Part shown: positions 1-8,381 of the stretch, piece by piece
How the letters are laid out: the number at the start of each line of letters is the position of its first letter
How positions within the stretch are numbered: the first letter of the stretch is position 1
From: Nitrosomonas sp.
GTDB lineage: Bacteria; Pseudomonadota; Gammaproteobacteria; Burkholderiales; Nitrosomonadaceae
Direction: 5' to 3'
NCBI GenBank assembly: GCA_019635215.1
Contig: JAHBZZ010000009.1
Location: 62,001-126,000 of the forward strand
DNA: 64,000 nt
Position numbers and translations under genes: made by a program
Notes under the pieces: generated by a model
Databases searched by the model: none
Told to the model about the DNA's origin: nothing
The model's input: the letters and a program-made list of their open reading frames with translations, nothing else

Positions 1-127
1 CACCCACCGTCTGCCGCTCTTCCCGCGGGACAATGGCCGTGGAGGCGGATGCCCTGGACTGCCTTCTGCGCTCTCCCTTGCGGCGCTCGCTCGTAAAGCT
101 GAATCGACTTTCAAAAACGACTGACAT
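1..127 (-). CDS. pstB: Phosphate ABC transporter ATP-binding protein PstB, N-terminal part only
   Basis: An open frame begins at an ATG at 127 (minus strand) and runs off the left edge of the window, giving about 42 residues (MSVVFESRFSF...). An AGGAGA ribosome site lies about seven bases upstream. The visible part is a basic, Ser/Arg-rich leader; no Walker motif is reached, so the identity rests on position: it follows pstA by 24 bases in the pstS-C-A operon, where pstB normally sits. The leader is longer than the start of E. coli PstB. PhoU or another operon member is a less likely alternative. Confidence 0.6.
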   Translation of the reverse strand, partial: MSVVFESRFSFTSERRKGERRRQSRASASTAIVPREERQTVG

Positions 128-151
128 GTCTTTTTCTCCTGGTTTAAACAC

Positions 152-1450
152 TCACCACCGGCGCTCGAGTTTTTTACGCAGCATTACCGCCAGCGCATTC
201 ATGGCAATCAGAAACCCCAACAACACCATAATTGCAGCTGATGTACGTTCGATAAACGCCCGCTCCGGGCTGTCAGCCCATAAAAAAATCTGCACAGGCA
301 AAACAGTTGCCGGCTCAAAAATACCCGTCGGAATATCAACGATGAACGCAACCATGCCGATCATCAACAGCGGCGCAGTTTCACCCAGCGCCTGCGCCAT
401 GCCGATAATGGTTCCGGTAAGCATGCCCGGTAAAGCAAGCGGCAATACATGAAAAAAAACAGTCTGCATTTTCGAGGCGCCCACGCCGAGCGCGGCTTCA
501 CGAATGGATGGCGGTACGGATCGGAGGGCGGCACGGCTGGCGATGATGATTGTCGGCAGTGTCATCAGCGTCAGTACAAGCCCTCCCACCAAAGGGACTG
601 AGCGCGGAAAATTCATAATATTGATAAAAACCGCCAGACCCAGTAATCCAAAAACAATCGATGGCACAGCCGCGAGATTGTTGATGTTGACTTCGATCAA
701 ATCAGACCATTTGTTTTTGACGGCGAATTCTTCCAGATAAACCGCTGTTGCAACACCGATGGGAAACGATAAGACGAGCGTCACCGACAAAGTCAGGATC
801 GACCCCATTAAAGCGCCCCGGATGCCGGCCAGTTCGGGTTCTCTGGAATCGCCATTGGTAAAAAATGCCGTATTGAATTTAAGCGACACCCGCCCTTCGG
901 CTTCCAGTGCATCCAGCCAGGCAATCTGTGCATCGCTCAGGCGGCGTGCTGTTTCCGGCACTTCACGTTTGATATGCCCCTTGATTAACATATCCGCATC
1001 ATCGCTTGCCGGTACCCAGATTTTCAGCCGCTGGTTTGCCAGGCCCGGATCGGCCAGAATCCTATCCCGCAGCTGATACACCGCACCGGAACTGACCAGA
1101 TCGTACAGCTGGCGTAACTGCTGACGGTTGCTGATATCGGGAAATTGCGCCCGCAGGCTCTTTCTGATCAGGCCGCCATAATCCGCGGATAATAATGCTT
1201 CCAGCGCATGTTCTGTTTCCGTGCCGAAAAACTGTTCATCGAAATGTATGTCCAGTTGGATGAAAGTCTGCTGAAATGCCGTATAACCTTTCGAAACAAT
1301 GCTGAAAAACAATATACAAAGAAATGCCAACCCTACCAGCAGCGACAGCAGACCGACAGACCGGAACCGTTTTTCAGCGGCACGGCGTCTGGCAAGCCCC
1401 GCATTGACCCGGTCAGCCGTAACTCTTTTACCACCGGATGGTTTATTCAT
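152..1450 (-). CDS. pstA: Phosphate ABC transporter permease PstA (long form)
   Basis: Inner-membrane permease of the high-affinity phosphate importer PstSCAB. The start chosen is the ATG at 1450, which overlaps the pstC stop by eight bases (ATGAATAA), so the two are probably translationally coupled; an upstream in-frame ATG at 1486 lies inside pstC. The protein has 432 residues, longer than E. coli PstA (about 296). After a first membrane helix (about residues 30-50) comes a large soluble insert (about 50-210), as in DUF3333-type PstA proteins, then the six-helix permease domain with the EAA-loop signature (REAALGVGASKMQTV, about residues 322-336) that contacts PstB. Confidence 0.95.
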   Translation of the reverse strand: MNKPSGGKRVTADRVNAGLARRRAAEKRFRSVGLLSLLVGLAFLCILFFSIVSKGYTAFQQTFIQLDIHFDEQFFGTETEHALEALLSADYGGLIRKSLRAQFPDISNRQQLRQLYDLVSSGAVYQLRDRILADPGLANQRLKIWVPASDDADMLIKGHIKREVPETARRLSDAQIAWLDALEAEGRVSLKFNTAFFTNGDSREPELAGIRGALMGSILTLSVTLVLSFPIGVATAVYLEEFAVKNKWSDLIEVNINNLAAVPSIVFGLLGLAVFINIMNFPRSVPLVGGLVLTLMTLPTIIIASRAALRSVPPSIREAALGVGASKMQTVFFHVLPLALPGMLTGTIIGMAQALGETAPLLMIGMVAFIVDIPTGIFEPATVLPVQIFLWADSPERAFIERTSAAIMVLLGFLIAMNALAVMLRKKLERRW

Positions 1451-2855
1451 AGCGTTCACGGTATTTTCTGACAATGTATAGTGCAATCACGTTAAGTGCC
1501 AATGTCACGGCGAACAACACCATCCCTAAAGCAAATGCCGCAAGTGTTTTCGGACTGTCGAATTCCTGATCGCCAACCAGTAAAGTAACAATCTGCACAG
1601 TCACCGTTGTCACCGATTCCAGCGGATTGGCCGTCAGATTTGCTGCCAGACCCGCCGCCATCACGACGATCATGGTCTCTCCGATCGCGCGGGAAACCGC
1701 CAGCAAAATGCCGCCGACGATACCCGGCAGCGCCGCGGGGATAATGACTTTCTTAATGGTTTCCGACTGCGTCGCGCCCAGCGCGTAGGCGCCATCGCGT
1801 AATGACTGGGGAACCGCGTTAATGGCATCGTCGGAAAGCGACGATACAAACGGAATAATCATGATACCCATCACGATACCCGCGGCCAGGGCGCTTTCCG
1901 AAGACACGCTGAGCCCCAGTGATTCACCCCAGCCGCGAATTAGCGGCGCCACGGTTAATGCCGCGAAAAAACCGTATACCACGGTTGGAATCCCTGCGAG
2001 AATCTCAAGCAGCGGCTTGCTGCGGGCACGCACGGACGGAGAAGCATATTCGGATAAATAAATGGCTGTCATTAAACCGACAGGCACAGCAACGGTCATC
2101 GCAATTACAGATACCAGCATTGTTCCGGAAAACAGCGGAACGGCACCGAATGCGCCTGAAGAACCCACCTGATCCGGCCGGATGGCGGTCTGCGGACTCC
2201 ATTCCAGACCCAGTAAAAAATCAGTCACGGGCACCATCTGGAAAAAACGTATGGCTTCAAATAACACGGACAACACGATGCCCAGTGTTGTAAAGATCGC
2301 AATGGTTGAACACACAATCAGGAAAACCAGGATAGTGCCTTCAACCTTGTTACGCGCGCGCTGATGCACGTGAATCCGGCTCCGGGCAAATACCGCGCCA
2401 CCGATACCCAGCGTAATTGTCAGGACAAATAATGTCATGCCGCTGATGGTTTTTATCCGGCTATAATGCTGTGCAGCCGCAGCAATCTCCGGTGAGGCCT
2501 GTTCAGCTGCGGTATTTTTCTGCGCCAGATTAACGATCTCGTTCAGGACAAGATCAAGCTGCGGTTTTGGCAGTGCGGCAGCCGCATCAGGGAGCCCGGA
2601 AACAACTATTTTCGTCACAATTGACGATTCGAAGAACAACCAGAATACCACTATGCACAGCGCAGGCAGAGCGCACCAGAACGCCATATAATAGCCATAA
2701 TAGCCCGGCAGCGAATTCAGTGCGGGAATGTTACCGCCTGAAACGGCCAGTGCGCGCTGGCGGCCCAGATAGAAACTGGCGATTGCCATTACGGCAAGAA
2801 TGCATAAAAGCGCGAATATCTGCATGGGGAACTGCCGTATCAGACCCGACGGCAA
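1443..2855 (-). CDS. pstC: Phosphate ABC transporter permease PstC (long form)
   Basis: Second inner-membrane permease subunit of the phosphate importer. It has 470 residues against about 320 in E. coli. Two N-terminal helices (about 10-28 and 50-75) flank a soluble stretch of about 90 residues, followed by the canonical permease domain from about residue 180. The EAA-type loop (LRDGAYALGATQSETIKKV, about 355-375) for coupling to PstB is intact. It follows pstS by only 21 bases and overlaps pstA, so the genes form one transcription unit. The extended soluble part matches the long PstA next door, suggesting the two insertions work together on the periplasmic side (inference). Confidence 0.95.
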   Translation of the reverse strand: MPSGLIRQFPMQIFALLCILAVMAIASFYLGRQRALAVSGGNIPALNSLPGYYGYYMAFWCALPALCIVVFWLFFESSIVTKIVVSGLPDAAAALPKPQLDLVLNEIVNLAQKNTAAEQASPEIAAAAQHYSRIKTISGMTLFVLTITLGIGGAVFARSRIHVHQRARNKVEGTILVFLIVCSTIAIFTTLGIVLSVLFEAIRFFQMVPVTDFLLGLEWSPQTAIRPDQVGSSGAFGAVPLFSGTMLVSVIAMTVAVPVGLMTAIYLSEYASPSVRARSKPLLEILAGIPTVVYGFFAALTVAPLIRGWGESLGLSVSSESALAAGIVMGIMIIPFVSSLSDDAINAVPQSLRDGAYALGATQSETIKKVIIPAALPGIVGGILLAVSRAIGETMIVVMAAGLAANLTANPLESVTTVTVQIVTLLVGDQEFDSPKTLAAFALGMVLFAVTLALNVIALYIVRKYRERYE

Positions 2856-2876
2856 TACTGAAGCACAATCATTGCG

Positions 2877-3932
2877 TTAGTCTTTGCTGCTCAACAGATT
2901 AGTACGCAATTGCCTGATATTTTCCGCAAAATAAATGCGTTCTTCTTCAGGCATCGGGATAAGCCCTTTGTCTGAAAGATAGCCATCTTCACCCCATGCC
3001 TTTTCACTGCTGAATTCATTCAGGAATTCCGCGATGCCCGGAATCATGCCGATATGCGCTTTCTTGACGTAAAGAAACAAGGGCCGCGATATGGGGTAAT
3101 TGCCATCCGCAATCGTTTCAAATGTGGGTGCAACACCGTCAACTGCTGCGCCTTGTACTTTATCCGTGTTTTGATCCAGGAAACTGAATCCAAATATCCC
3201 CAGCGCACTGGGATTGGTTTCAAGCTTTTGCACAATCAGGTTATCATTCTCGCCCGCTTCGATATACGCACCATCTTCCCGGATGGTATGACAAACAGAC
3301 TTATACCGCTGCTCATCAGTTTTTTTCATCGCGGCGATCCAGTCAAATTGATCGCAGCCGCCTTCCATGGCAAGTTCGACAAATGCATCGCGGGTACCGG
3401 ATGTCGGCGGAGGACCCAGCACTTCAATCGCGACCTCCGGCAGATCAGAATTGACTGCCTTCCAGGTTCTGTACGGATTGGCAATCAAATTTGCGCCGCC
3501 TGCAGGGTCCGGTATATGCTTGGCCAGCGCCAGGAACAGGTCTTTACGGCTGAGTGCCAATTGGGGTGCTTTTTTGGAACCGCCGATCGCGATGCCATCG
3601 TAACCGATTTTTACTTCGATCATCTCAAGCACACCGTTTGCCGCACATGCATCAATTTCAGACGGCTTGATTGCGCGGGAAGAATCAATAATATCGGGAT
3701 ACTTTACACCGATCCCGCCGCAAAAAAGTTTAAACCCGCCCCCGGTGCCGGTGGATTCGACTTTAGGTGTTTTAAACCGAGTTGTCTTGCCGAATGTTTC
3801 CGCAACCACCGTCGCGAAAGGATACACCGTCGAGGAACCCACAATACTGATAAAATCACGCGTTGTCTGCGCCGATGCATGCGCGGCGAATACAAAGCAC
3901 ATGACCGCACATATGCTGATGTTTCTTGTCAT
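2877..3932 (-). CDS. pstS: Periplasmic phosphate-binding protein PstS family
   Basis: Substrate-binding protein that captures phosphate in the periplasm and delivers it to PstCA. The 351-residue protein has a Sec signal peptide (hydrophobic core to about residue 18, predicted cleavage after ASA near residue 21). Phosphate-ligand motifs are visible: GSSTVYPF (about 32-39), ESTGTGGG (about 60-67) and SGTRDAF (about 178-184). It is the first gene of the operon and lies about 100 bases downstream of a good Pho box. It belongs to the PtsS-like branch with long insertions rather than the E. coli branch. Confidence 0.95.
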   Translation of the reverse strand: MTRNISICAVMCFVFAAHASAQTTRDFISIVGSSTVYPFATVVAETFGKTTRFKTPKVESTGTGGGFKLFCGGIGVKYPDIIDSSRAIKPSEIDACAANGVLEMIEVKIGYDGIAIGGSKKAPQLALSRKDLFLALAKHIPDPAGGANLIANPYRTWKAVNSDLPEVAIEVLGPPPTSGTRDAFVELAMEGGCDQFDWIAAMKKTDEQRYKSVCHTIREDGAYIEAGENDNLIVQKLETNPSALGIFGFSFLDQNTDKVQGAAVDGVAPTFETIADGNYPISRPLFLYVKKAHIGMIPGIAEFLNEFSSEKAWGEDGYLSDKGLIPMPEEERIYFAENIRQLRTNLLSSKD

Positions 3933-4019
3933 TTCCTATTCCTTGATCAGATATGATGATGAAAGGCGACTGTTCATACAAAACAATCACAGATCCCGAC
4001 CATCAACGTTCAAGAAACA

Positions 4020-4052
4020 TTGTCACGTTTTCATGTGACAAAATGATGACAA
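4020..4052 (-). promoter_or_regulatory. Pho box upstream of pstS, overlapping a short palindrome
   Basis: On the minus strand, 4052-4035 reads TTGTCATCATTTTGTCAC: two 7-base TTGTCAy units with an 11-base period, the classic PhoB-binding arrangement. It lies about 105 bases upstream of the pstS start, so phosphate-starvation control by PhoB is expected (established for pst operons). The proximal unit is also one arm of an inverted repeat (TTGTCAC/GTGACAA with an 8-base spacer, 4020-4041), which could extend the PhoB site or bind another regulator. Confidence 0.8.
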
Positions 4053-4185
4053 TGGAAAATCCAAAATGAGATACCCCGGTGAAAAAACAGGCGCTTCACT
4101 TCGGCAATATCCTAAAAGAAAGGCTCCATTCTATGAATAAATGAGCTGCTTATCGCTATAAAAAATTGTTATCCGGTTAATGCAA

Positions 4186-4797
4186 TCAGACACCTGGAAA
4201 ATTGTGAATGACCATATCCACTACAGCCATCAACTCTTCTTTTGTTGCGCCGCTAGCCGCCTGTATTGATAATCCCTGATGAACTGTAACGATATATTTT
4301 GCCAGCACGGTTGCATCAAACCGGCAATCCAGATCGTTTTCCACTTGAGCCAATTCAAGGCGTTTAAACACCGCGTTTTCATAAGCAAGCCGCTGAGCAA
4401 TAAGCTCATTCTTTATCTTCTCATGACCCTGCCCACAGTTTAATGCCCCTTGAAGCACAAGACACCCAAGCGGGTGGCGTTTATCCGTCAAGAAATCGAC
4501 AGATTTAGTCAATAATGTTCTCAAGACTGTTTGCAATGTAGGCTCATTCAATGCTGCGGGAACAAAAGAAACAGGACCAGCCAGATATTTCTCGATAACC
4601 TTGCGGAATAAGTCTTCCTTTGATCCAAAGACCGAATACATACTGGGTTTGTTAATACCCATTGCCTCGGTTAAAGCCCCTAATGAAGCGCCTTCATATC
4701 CATATTCCCAGAAGACCAGCATTGCTTTTTCCAAAACATCTTCCTGATCAAAAGCACGGGGACGTCCACGCCGTGCCGTTGCGATTTTTGAGCGCAT
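4186..4797 (-). CDS. TetR family transcriptional regulator
   Basis: DNA-binding repressor of the TetR family. The N-terminus carries the basic GRPRAFD segment and helix-turn-helix (EYGYEGASLGALTEAMGINK then PSMYSVFGSKEDLF, about residues 35-70); the rest is a helical ligand-binding domain. The start at 4797 is preferred to an in-frame ATG at 4824 because a TATAAT box sits exactly over the latter (4821-4830), which would put the transcript start after it. It is divergent from the tautomerase gene and probably controls it and itself: a palindrome sits at the tautomerase promoter and a similar half-site overlaps its own -10 box. The inducer cannot be read from the sequence. Confidence 0.9.
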   Translation of the reverse strand: MRSKIATARRGRPRAFDQEDVLEKAMLVFWEYGYEGASLGALTEAMGINKPSMYSVFGSKEDLFRKVIEKYLAGPVSFVPAALNEPTLQTVLRTLLTKSVDFLTDKRHPLGCLVLQGALNCGQGHEKIKNELIAQRLAYENAVFKRLELAQVENDLDCRFDATVLAKYIVTVHQGLSIQAASGATKEELMAVVDMVIHNFPGV

Positions 4798-4819
4798 AAA
4801 AATTTCAACATTCAAATGG

Positions 4820-4840
4820 CGCATTATACCAATCGGCCGG
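4820..4840 (-). promoter_or_regulatory. Putative tetR promoter -10 box with overlapping operator half-site
   Basis: Read on the minus strand there is a perfect TATAAT (about 4829-4824) just upstream of the preferred tetR start. The adjacent + strand sequence ACCAATCGG (4828-4836) matches eight of nine bases of one side of the palindrome TTACCGATCGGTAA found at the neighbouring gene. This suggests autoregulation. No good -35 box was found, so the promoter is weak or regulated. Confidence 0.45.
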
Positions 4841-4985
4841 AAATGTCTCTATTGAGGGAAAAAACATCAGATGCATAGATTAAAGTTACATAGATACTCC
4901 ACTGCAATCCGGGAAACTTTATCTGAGTGCATGATTAACGATTGATGATTTTCATCAAATAAAAAATATTTTTTAATCATTCCGA

Positions 4986-5014
4986 TTGACATAGAAAATA
5001 ATGATACGCATAAT
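4986..5014 (+). promoter_or_regulatory. Strong sigma-70 type promoter for the tautomerase gene
   Basis: A perfect -35 TTGACA (4986-4991) is followed after 17 bases by CATAAT (5009-5014), five of six matches to the -10 consensus. Transcription would begin near 5021, within the operator palindrome that follows. The untranslated leader would be about 165 bases. Confidence 0.75.
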
Positions 5015-5017
5015 TTC

Positions 5018-5031
5018 TTACCGATCGGTAA
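5018..5031. promoter_or_regulatory. Palindromic operator, likely TetR-family binding site
   Basis: TTACCGATCGGTAA is a perfect 14-base palindrome placed just after the -10 box and over the expected transcription start. This is the usual geometry of a TetR-family repressor site, and the divergent neighbour encodes such a repressor. Confidence 0.7.
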
Positions 5032-5184
5032 TAAATTTGTACAAACTGACAGTCACTGACAAATTCTCATTTTTTTATAGATTAAAGATTCGCGTTGGGT
5101 GAGGCCTGCCCATACAAGCGCGATATTTGAAAAACATTCTTCCAAAAACTTAAATGATTCATTCACTTTAAAGGAGACAATATC

Positions 5185-5664
5185 ATGCCATTATGGAAAA
5201 TCTATCACCCTGCCAATGCATTCAGCGCAGAAGACAAGCAAGCGCTATCCGAACGGATTACCAAAGTTTACGCCAGTGTGCCAATCCCGAAATTCTATGT
5301 GGTCATCATTTTCGAGGAAATTGATAAAGGCAACTGTTTCGTTGGCGGAAAGCTTCATGACAATTTTATTCGCTTTAAAATTGACCAGATCGCCAGAACC
5401 ATACCTGGCCCTATATTGCGAGAGTGGTGGATTCGGACCCTTGATGAGACGATTGCCCCTTTTGTGAAAGAACGTGGCTACGATTGGGAGATTTCCATCG
5501 ACGAAACCCCATTCGACCTTTGGTCTCTTCAAGGCGAACTGCCACCGCCGTTCGAATCGGTGGCGGAGAAACGCTGGGTTTCGGAAAACAAGGCAAGTCC
5601 GTACTCACTGCAAGAAAAACTCCCTGAAAAAATTTTACTCACTCCAGGTGTAACGGACAGCTAA
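5185..5664 (+). CDS. Tautomerase_3 superfamily protein
   Basis: The 159-residue protein begins Met-Pro; after Met removal the N-terminal proline is the general base of the tautomerase superfamily (4-oxalocrotonate tautomerase, cis-CaaD, MIF). Its sequence (PLWKIYHPANAFS..., a WWIRTLDETIAPF segment near residue 85 and a conserved DLWSLQGELPPP stretch near 117-128) fits the longer Tautomerase_3 group, many of which stand next to a TetR gene. Start 5185 has an AAGGAG site at a good distance. Substrate is unknown. It is probably derepressed by a ligand of the divergent TetR protein. Confidence 0.85.
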   Translation: MPLWKIYHPANAFSAEDKQALSERITKVYASVPIPKFYVVIIFEEIDKGNCFVGGKLHDNFIRFKIDQIARTIPGPILREWWIRTLDETIAPFVKERGYDWEISIDETPFDLWSLQGELPPPFESVAEKRWVSENKASPYSLQEKLPEKILLTPGVTDS

Positions 5665-6041
5665 AAACTGATGGCCGATTCGATGACGCCTGCATACTGG
5701 GATCTTCGGTAAAATCGAAATTTGATATTTCAGCTGGATTTATTCAAATTCAACCTGTCATTGATCATTGTCACGATCAATGAATAACCATCTGATTTAT
5801 TGATGAATAGCCCCAATTAACAGGCGGTCTGCGCATCGAGTTATTAATCCGCATTTATACCCAAAATCTGTGGATAAAGCTGTGCATATCATCCTGAGAA
5901 TAAGCAGGCAAAAAGGGTTTATTTCTCTGCTTTAAAAATAGGCAGACAATCCCACGATCCGCTAACGCGATTAGATGATGCGCTGCTGGAAAGGATGCAG
6001 CTTTTTACTGCGCGTTCGAATAAAGACCTAACCAAGCAGTC
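5665..6041. other. Intergenic stretch before the IS701 element
   Basis: No credible gene was seen. The stretch contains a single DnaA-box-like TGTGGATAA (about 5871-5879) and an AT-rich segment near 5910-5945 that resembles, loosely, sequence near 13,005-13,050. It may hold decayed sequence. Confidence 0.4.
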
Positions 6042-6045
6042 TTAG

Positions 6046-7432
6046 TACTACAGTCGTAGATAAAGTGCGAGAATATAGCCTGTATCAACAATAAGGTGGG
6101 TTTGGGTATGATGTCACAACTAAATGATTGGGCCAGGGAGCTGGAGGTAGTGCACAAGCGGCTTGGAAGTTTATTCAGGCGCAGCGAGCCACGCCAGCGT
6201 AGCCTTGCGTACCTGAAGGGCCTGTTGAGCACGGTAGAGCGCAAGAACGGCTGGCAACTGGCCGAATGGATGGGCGAGACAACGCCCGATGGAGTGCAAC
6301 ATCTACTGGAACGCGCGCAGTGGGATGCTGATGCGGCGCGCGATGTGCTGCGCGATTACGTTGTCGAGCATGTGGGTGATTCAGACGGCGTGCTGATTGT
6401 TGATGAGACAGGTTTTGTCAAGAAAGGAACCCACTCGGTTGGTGTACAGCGCCAGTACAGCGGTACGGCCGGGCGCATCGAGAACAGCCAGATCGGCGTG
6501 TTTCTGTGCTATGCCGGTGCCGGTGGCAGTGCCTTCATTGACCGTGAACTTTATATTCCGCGCCAGTGGACGGATGATCATTTACGCTGCGAGGCTGCAG
6601 GCATTGCACAGGAGGTGGAATTTGCGACCAAACCCCAGTTGGCACGCAAGATGATCGAGCGAGCGCTGGATGCGGGCGTGCCCTGTGGGTGGATCACAGG
6701 CGATGAAGTTTACGGTGAAGATCGGCACCTGCGGGTATGGCTGGAGTCACGCGAGCAGGCCTTCGTGCTGGCTGTAGCCAGGAATGAGCCGCTGTGGTGG
6801 CAGGGGTCGCAGCACGTAAAGGCCGAAGAGATTGCGCAAGCGTTACCAGCACGTGCATGGCGTTGTCTGTCGGCAGGCGCCGGAACCAAAGGCGAGCGCC
6901 TGTACGACTGGGCTCTGGTGCCGCTGTGGCGGCTACAATTGACACAGAAGGAGCGTCGCTTCGGACATTACCTGTTGGTGCGGCGCAGCCTGGATGAGCA
7001 TCAGGAGTTGGCCTATTATGTGGTGCATGCCAAGCGCTCGCAGGCCCAGCTCAAGCGTTTGGTACAGATTGCTGGCAGACGTTGGGAGATTGAGATCGGC
7101 TTTGAGGCCACCAAAGGCGAGTGCGGCCTGGATCAGTACGAGGTGCGCCGCTGGCAGGGCTGGTATCGCCACATCACACTGGTACTACTGGCCCATGCGG
7201 TGCTGGTGGCCCTGCGGGTGCGGGAGAAAAAAACACACACCCGGCCTGATTGCCCTGAGCGTGCCTGAGTTACGTAAACTGCTATCGCATCTGCTGTGCA
7301 CACCAGCCAAGCCATCGAGCATGTGCTGCACTGGTCCGTGTGGCGTAGAAGACATCAACATAGAGCCCGACAAGCTCACTACCGGCGCAGAGGATTCTCT
7401 CCTCCTGAGTGGAAATATCTACGGCTGTAGTA
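6046..7432 (+). mobile_element. IS701-family insertion sequence, 1,387 bp, flanked by TTAG target duplications
   Basis: Terminal inverted repeats TACTACAGTCGTAGATA (6046-6062) and its complement at 7416-7432 match at 16 of 17 positions. Immediately outside, TTAG occurs on both sides (6042-6045 and 7433-7436); a 4-bp YTAR duplication is characteristic of the IS701 family. The element therefore inserted once and has not been rearranged at its ends. Its transposase gene, however, shows two frame changes near the 3' end. Confidence 0.92.
6108..7268 (+). pseudogene. IS701 family transposase, 3' end frameshifted
   Basis: DDE-type (DDE_5/IS701) transposase. The start at 6108 has an AAGGTG site upstream. 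The catalytic segments VLIVDETGFVKKG (near residue 97), a middle ITGDEVYG motif (near 207) and a WEIEIGFEATKGECGLDQYEVR stretch (near 330) are present. The frame ends early at 7268. The family C-terminus continues first in the +1 frame (GLIALSVPELRKLLSHLL, to about 7297) and then back in the original frame (HTSQAIEHVLHWSVWRRRHQ... from 7299 to a TAG at about 7431). Thus two compensating single-base changes, the first at the seven-A run 7227-7233, replace the C-terminus. Either the copy is dead, the A-run supports slippage, or these are sequencing errors. Confidence 0.85.
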
Positions 7433-7436
7433 TTAG

Positions 7437-7474
7437 AGCCTGTTCAAGATCTCAATCAGACCTTGAAACAGGCT
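7437..7474. repeat. Inverted repeat beside the IS701 element
   Basis: AGCCTGTTCAAG ... CTTGAAACAGGCT forms an imperfect hairpin stem (one extra base in one arm) directly after the right-hand TTAG. There is no clear T-run, so terminator function is doubtful. It may stop read-through from the IS or be a small repeat of its own. Confidence 0.5.
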
Positions 7475-7512
7475 CTCGGTGTTTTGATTCATACATACGC
7501 AGTATTTCAGTA

Positions 7513-7550
7513 TTTTACCGATATCACTCAGTAAGCAGGGCCGATTACAT
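7513..7550. repeat. Dispersed short repeat, copy 1
   Basis: About 38 bp beginning TTTTACCGATATCAC and ending AAGCAGGGCCGATTACAT. A near-identical copy lies at 13222-13258 (a few mismatches and one base gap). This copy overlaps the stop codon of the methyltransferase gene. Confidence 0.7.
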
Positions 7551-8336
7551 ATCACAATCAAATAGTATGGTTTGCATCGGATAGCGCATTGGATTTGAAC
7601 CATATTCCTTTTTAAATGCTTCCGCTAACGCCTTAACTATATCCTCCGAATCAGCACCGCCACGATCTCTTATTTCAAAAATAACTGGCGAAAACACTAA
7701 TGCACGTGCAAAAGCTGTCACATCAAAAATGTCGTATGAATGGCGCTGAACTGAGATTTCTATATTATCAAAACCAATATTTATCAGTTTTTCTTTGATG
7801 GGATCAATTTGGTGACAAGAAACGGGTTCAAATAGAAAGCGAGGGGTGTCGGAAGGAAAAAATTGCTTTAACACTTCAAAGCTCAAGCTCGCGAATGGAT
7901 TGTACTTTTCAGAGTCCCAAACCCGGAACAAGTATCGGCCTCCACGCCTTAGCACCCGGTACACCTCTTGGAAAGCTAATTGTTGATTGAAGAACATGAT
8001 CCCGAATTGGCAGATTACCGCGTCGAACACATCGTCTTTGAATGGTAACGCGGTAGCGTCTGCGTTTTGGAAAATGATCTGTTCATTGGAAAGAAATTTT
8101 GTGCGCGCCAGATCCATCATGGAATCGCTGATATCGACCGCAGTCAGGTGGGCATCTTTAGGCAACAAGTTACGTAAATGTCGGGTGACAATACCTGTAC
8201 CCGCGGCAATTTCAAGCACATCGCGTGGTGATTGTTCTGAAACACGTTGCGCGGTGTCGATGCCATAATAGTTGAAAAGCACCGGCCCCAAATCACGATC
8301 ATAAGGAATAACGACTTCATCTGCATACTCTGCCAT
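7545..8336 (-). CDS. Class I SAM-dependent methyltransferase
   Basis: A 263-residue soluble methyltransferase of the Methyltransf_11/UbiE-like type. Motif I is VLEIAAGTGIVTRHL (about residues 40-54), the acidic loop ending the second strand is LTAVDISDSMM (about 64-74), and NADATALPF plus FDAVICQFGIMFF (about 91-115) form motifs II-III. The substrate cannot be assigned. It stands alone on the minus strand between the IS701 element and a GlxA-type regulator, 45 bases downstream of the latter. The last few codons lie inside a short dispersed repeat, so the native C-terminus may have been altered. Confidence 0.9.
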   Translation of the reverse strand: MAEYADEVVIPYDRDLGPVLFNYYGIDTAQRVSEQSPRDVLEIAAGTGIVTRHLRNLLPKDAHLTAVDISDSMMDLARTKFLSNEQIIFQNADATALPFKDDVFDAVICQFGIMFFNQQLAFQEVYRVLRRGGRYLFRVWDSEKYNPFASLSFEVLKQFFPSDTPRFLFEPVSCHQIDPIKEKLINIGFDNIEISVQRHSYDIFDVTAFARALVFSPVIFEIRDRGGADSEDIVKALAEAFKKEYGSNPMRYPMQTILFDCDM

Positions 8337-8381
8337 GAATAGTTCTCCGCAGTAAAATTAATACAACAATAAAAAAGATTC

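Noticed and set aside
5865-5885. DnaA box (TGTGGATAA) as a sign of a replication origin
   Set aside because: Only one box, with no AT-rich unwinding element cluster and no dnaA/dnaN or rep gene nearby.
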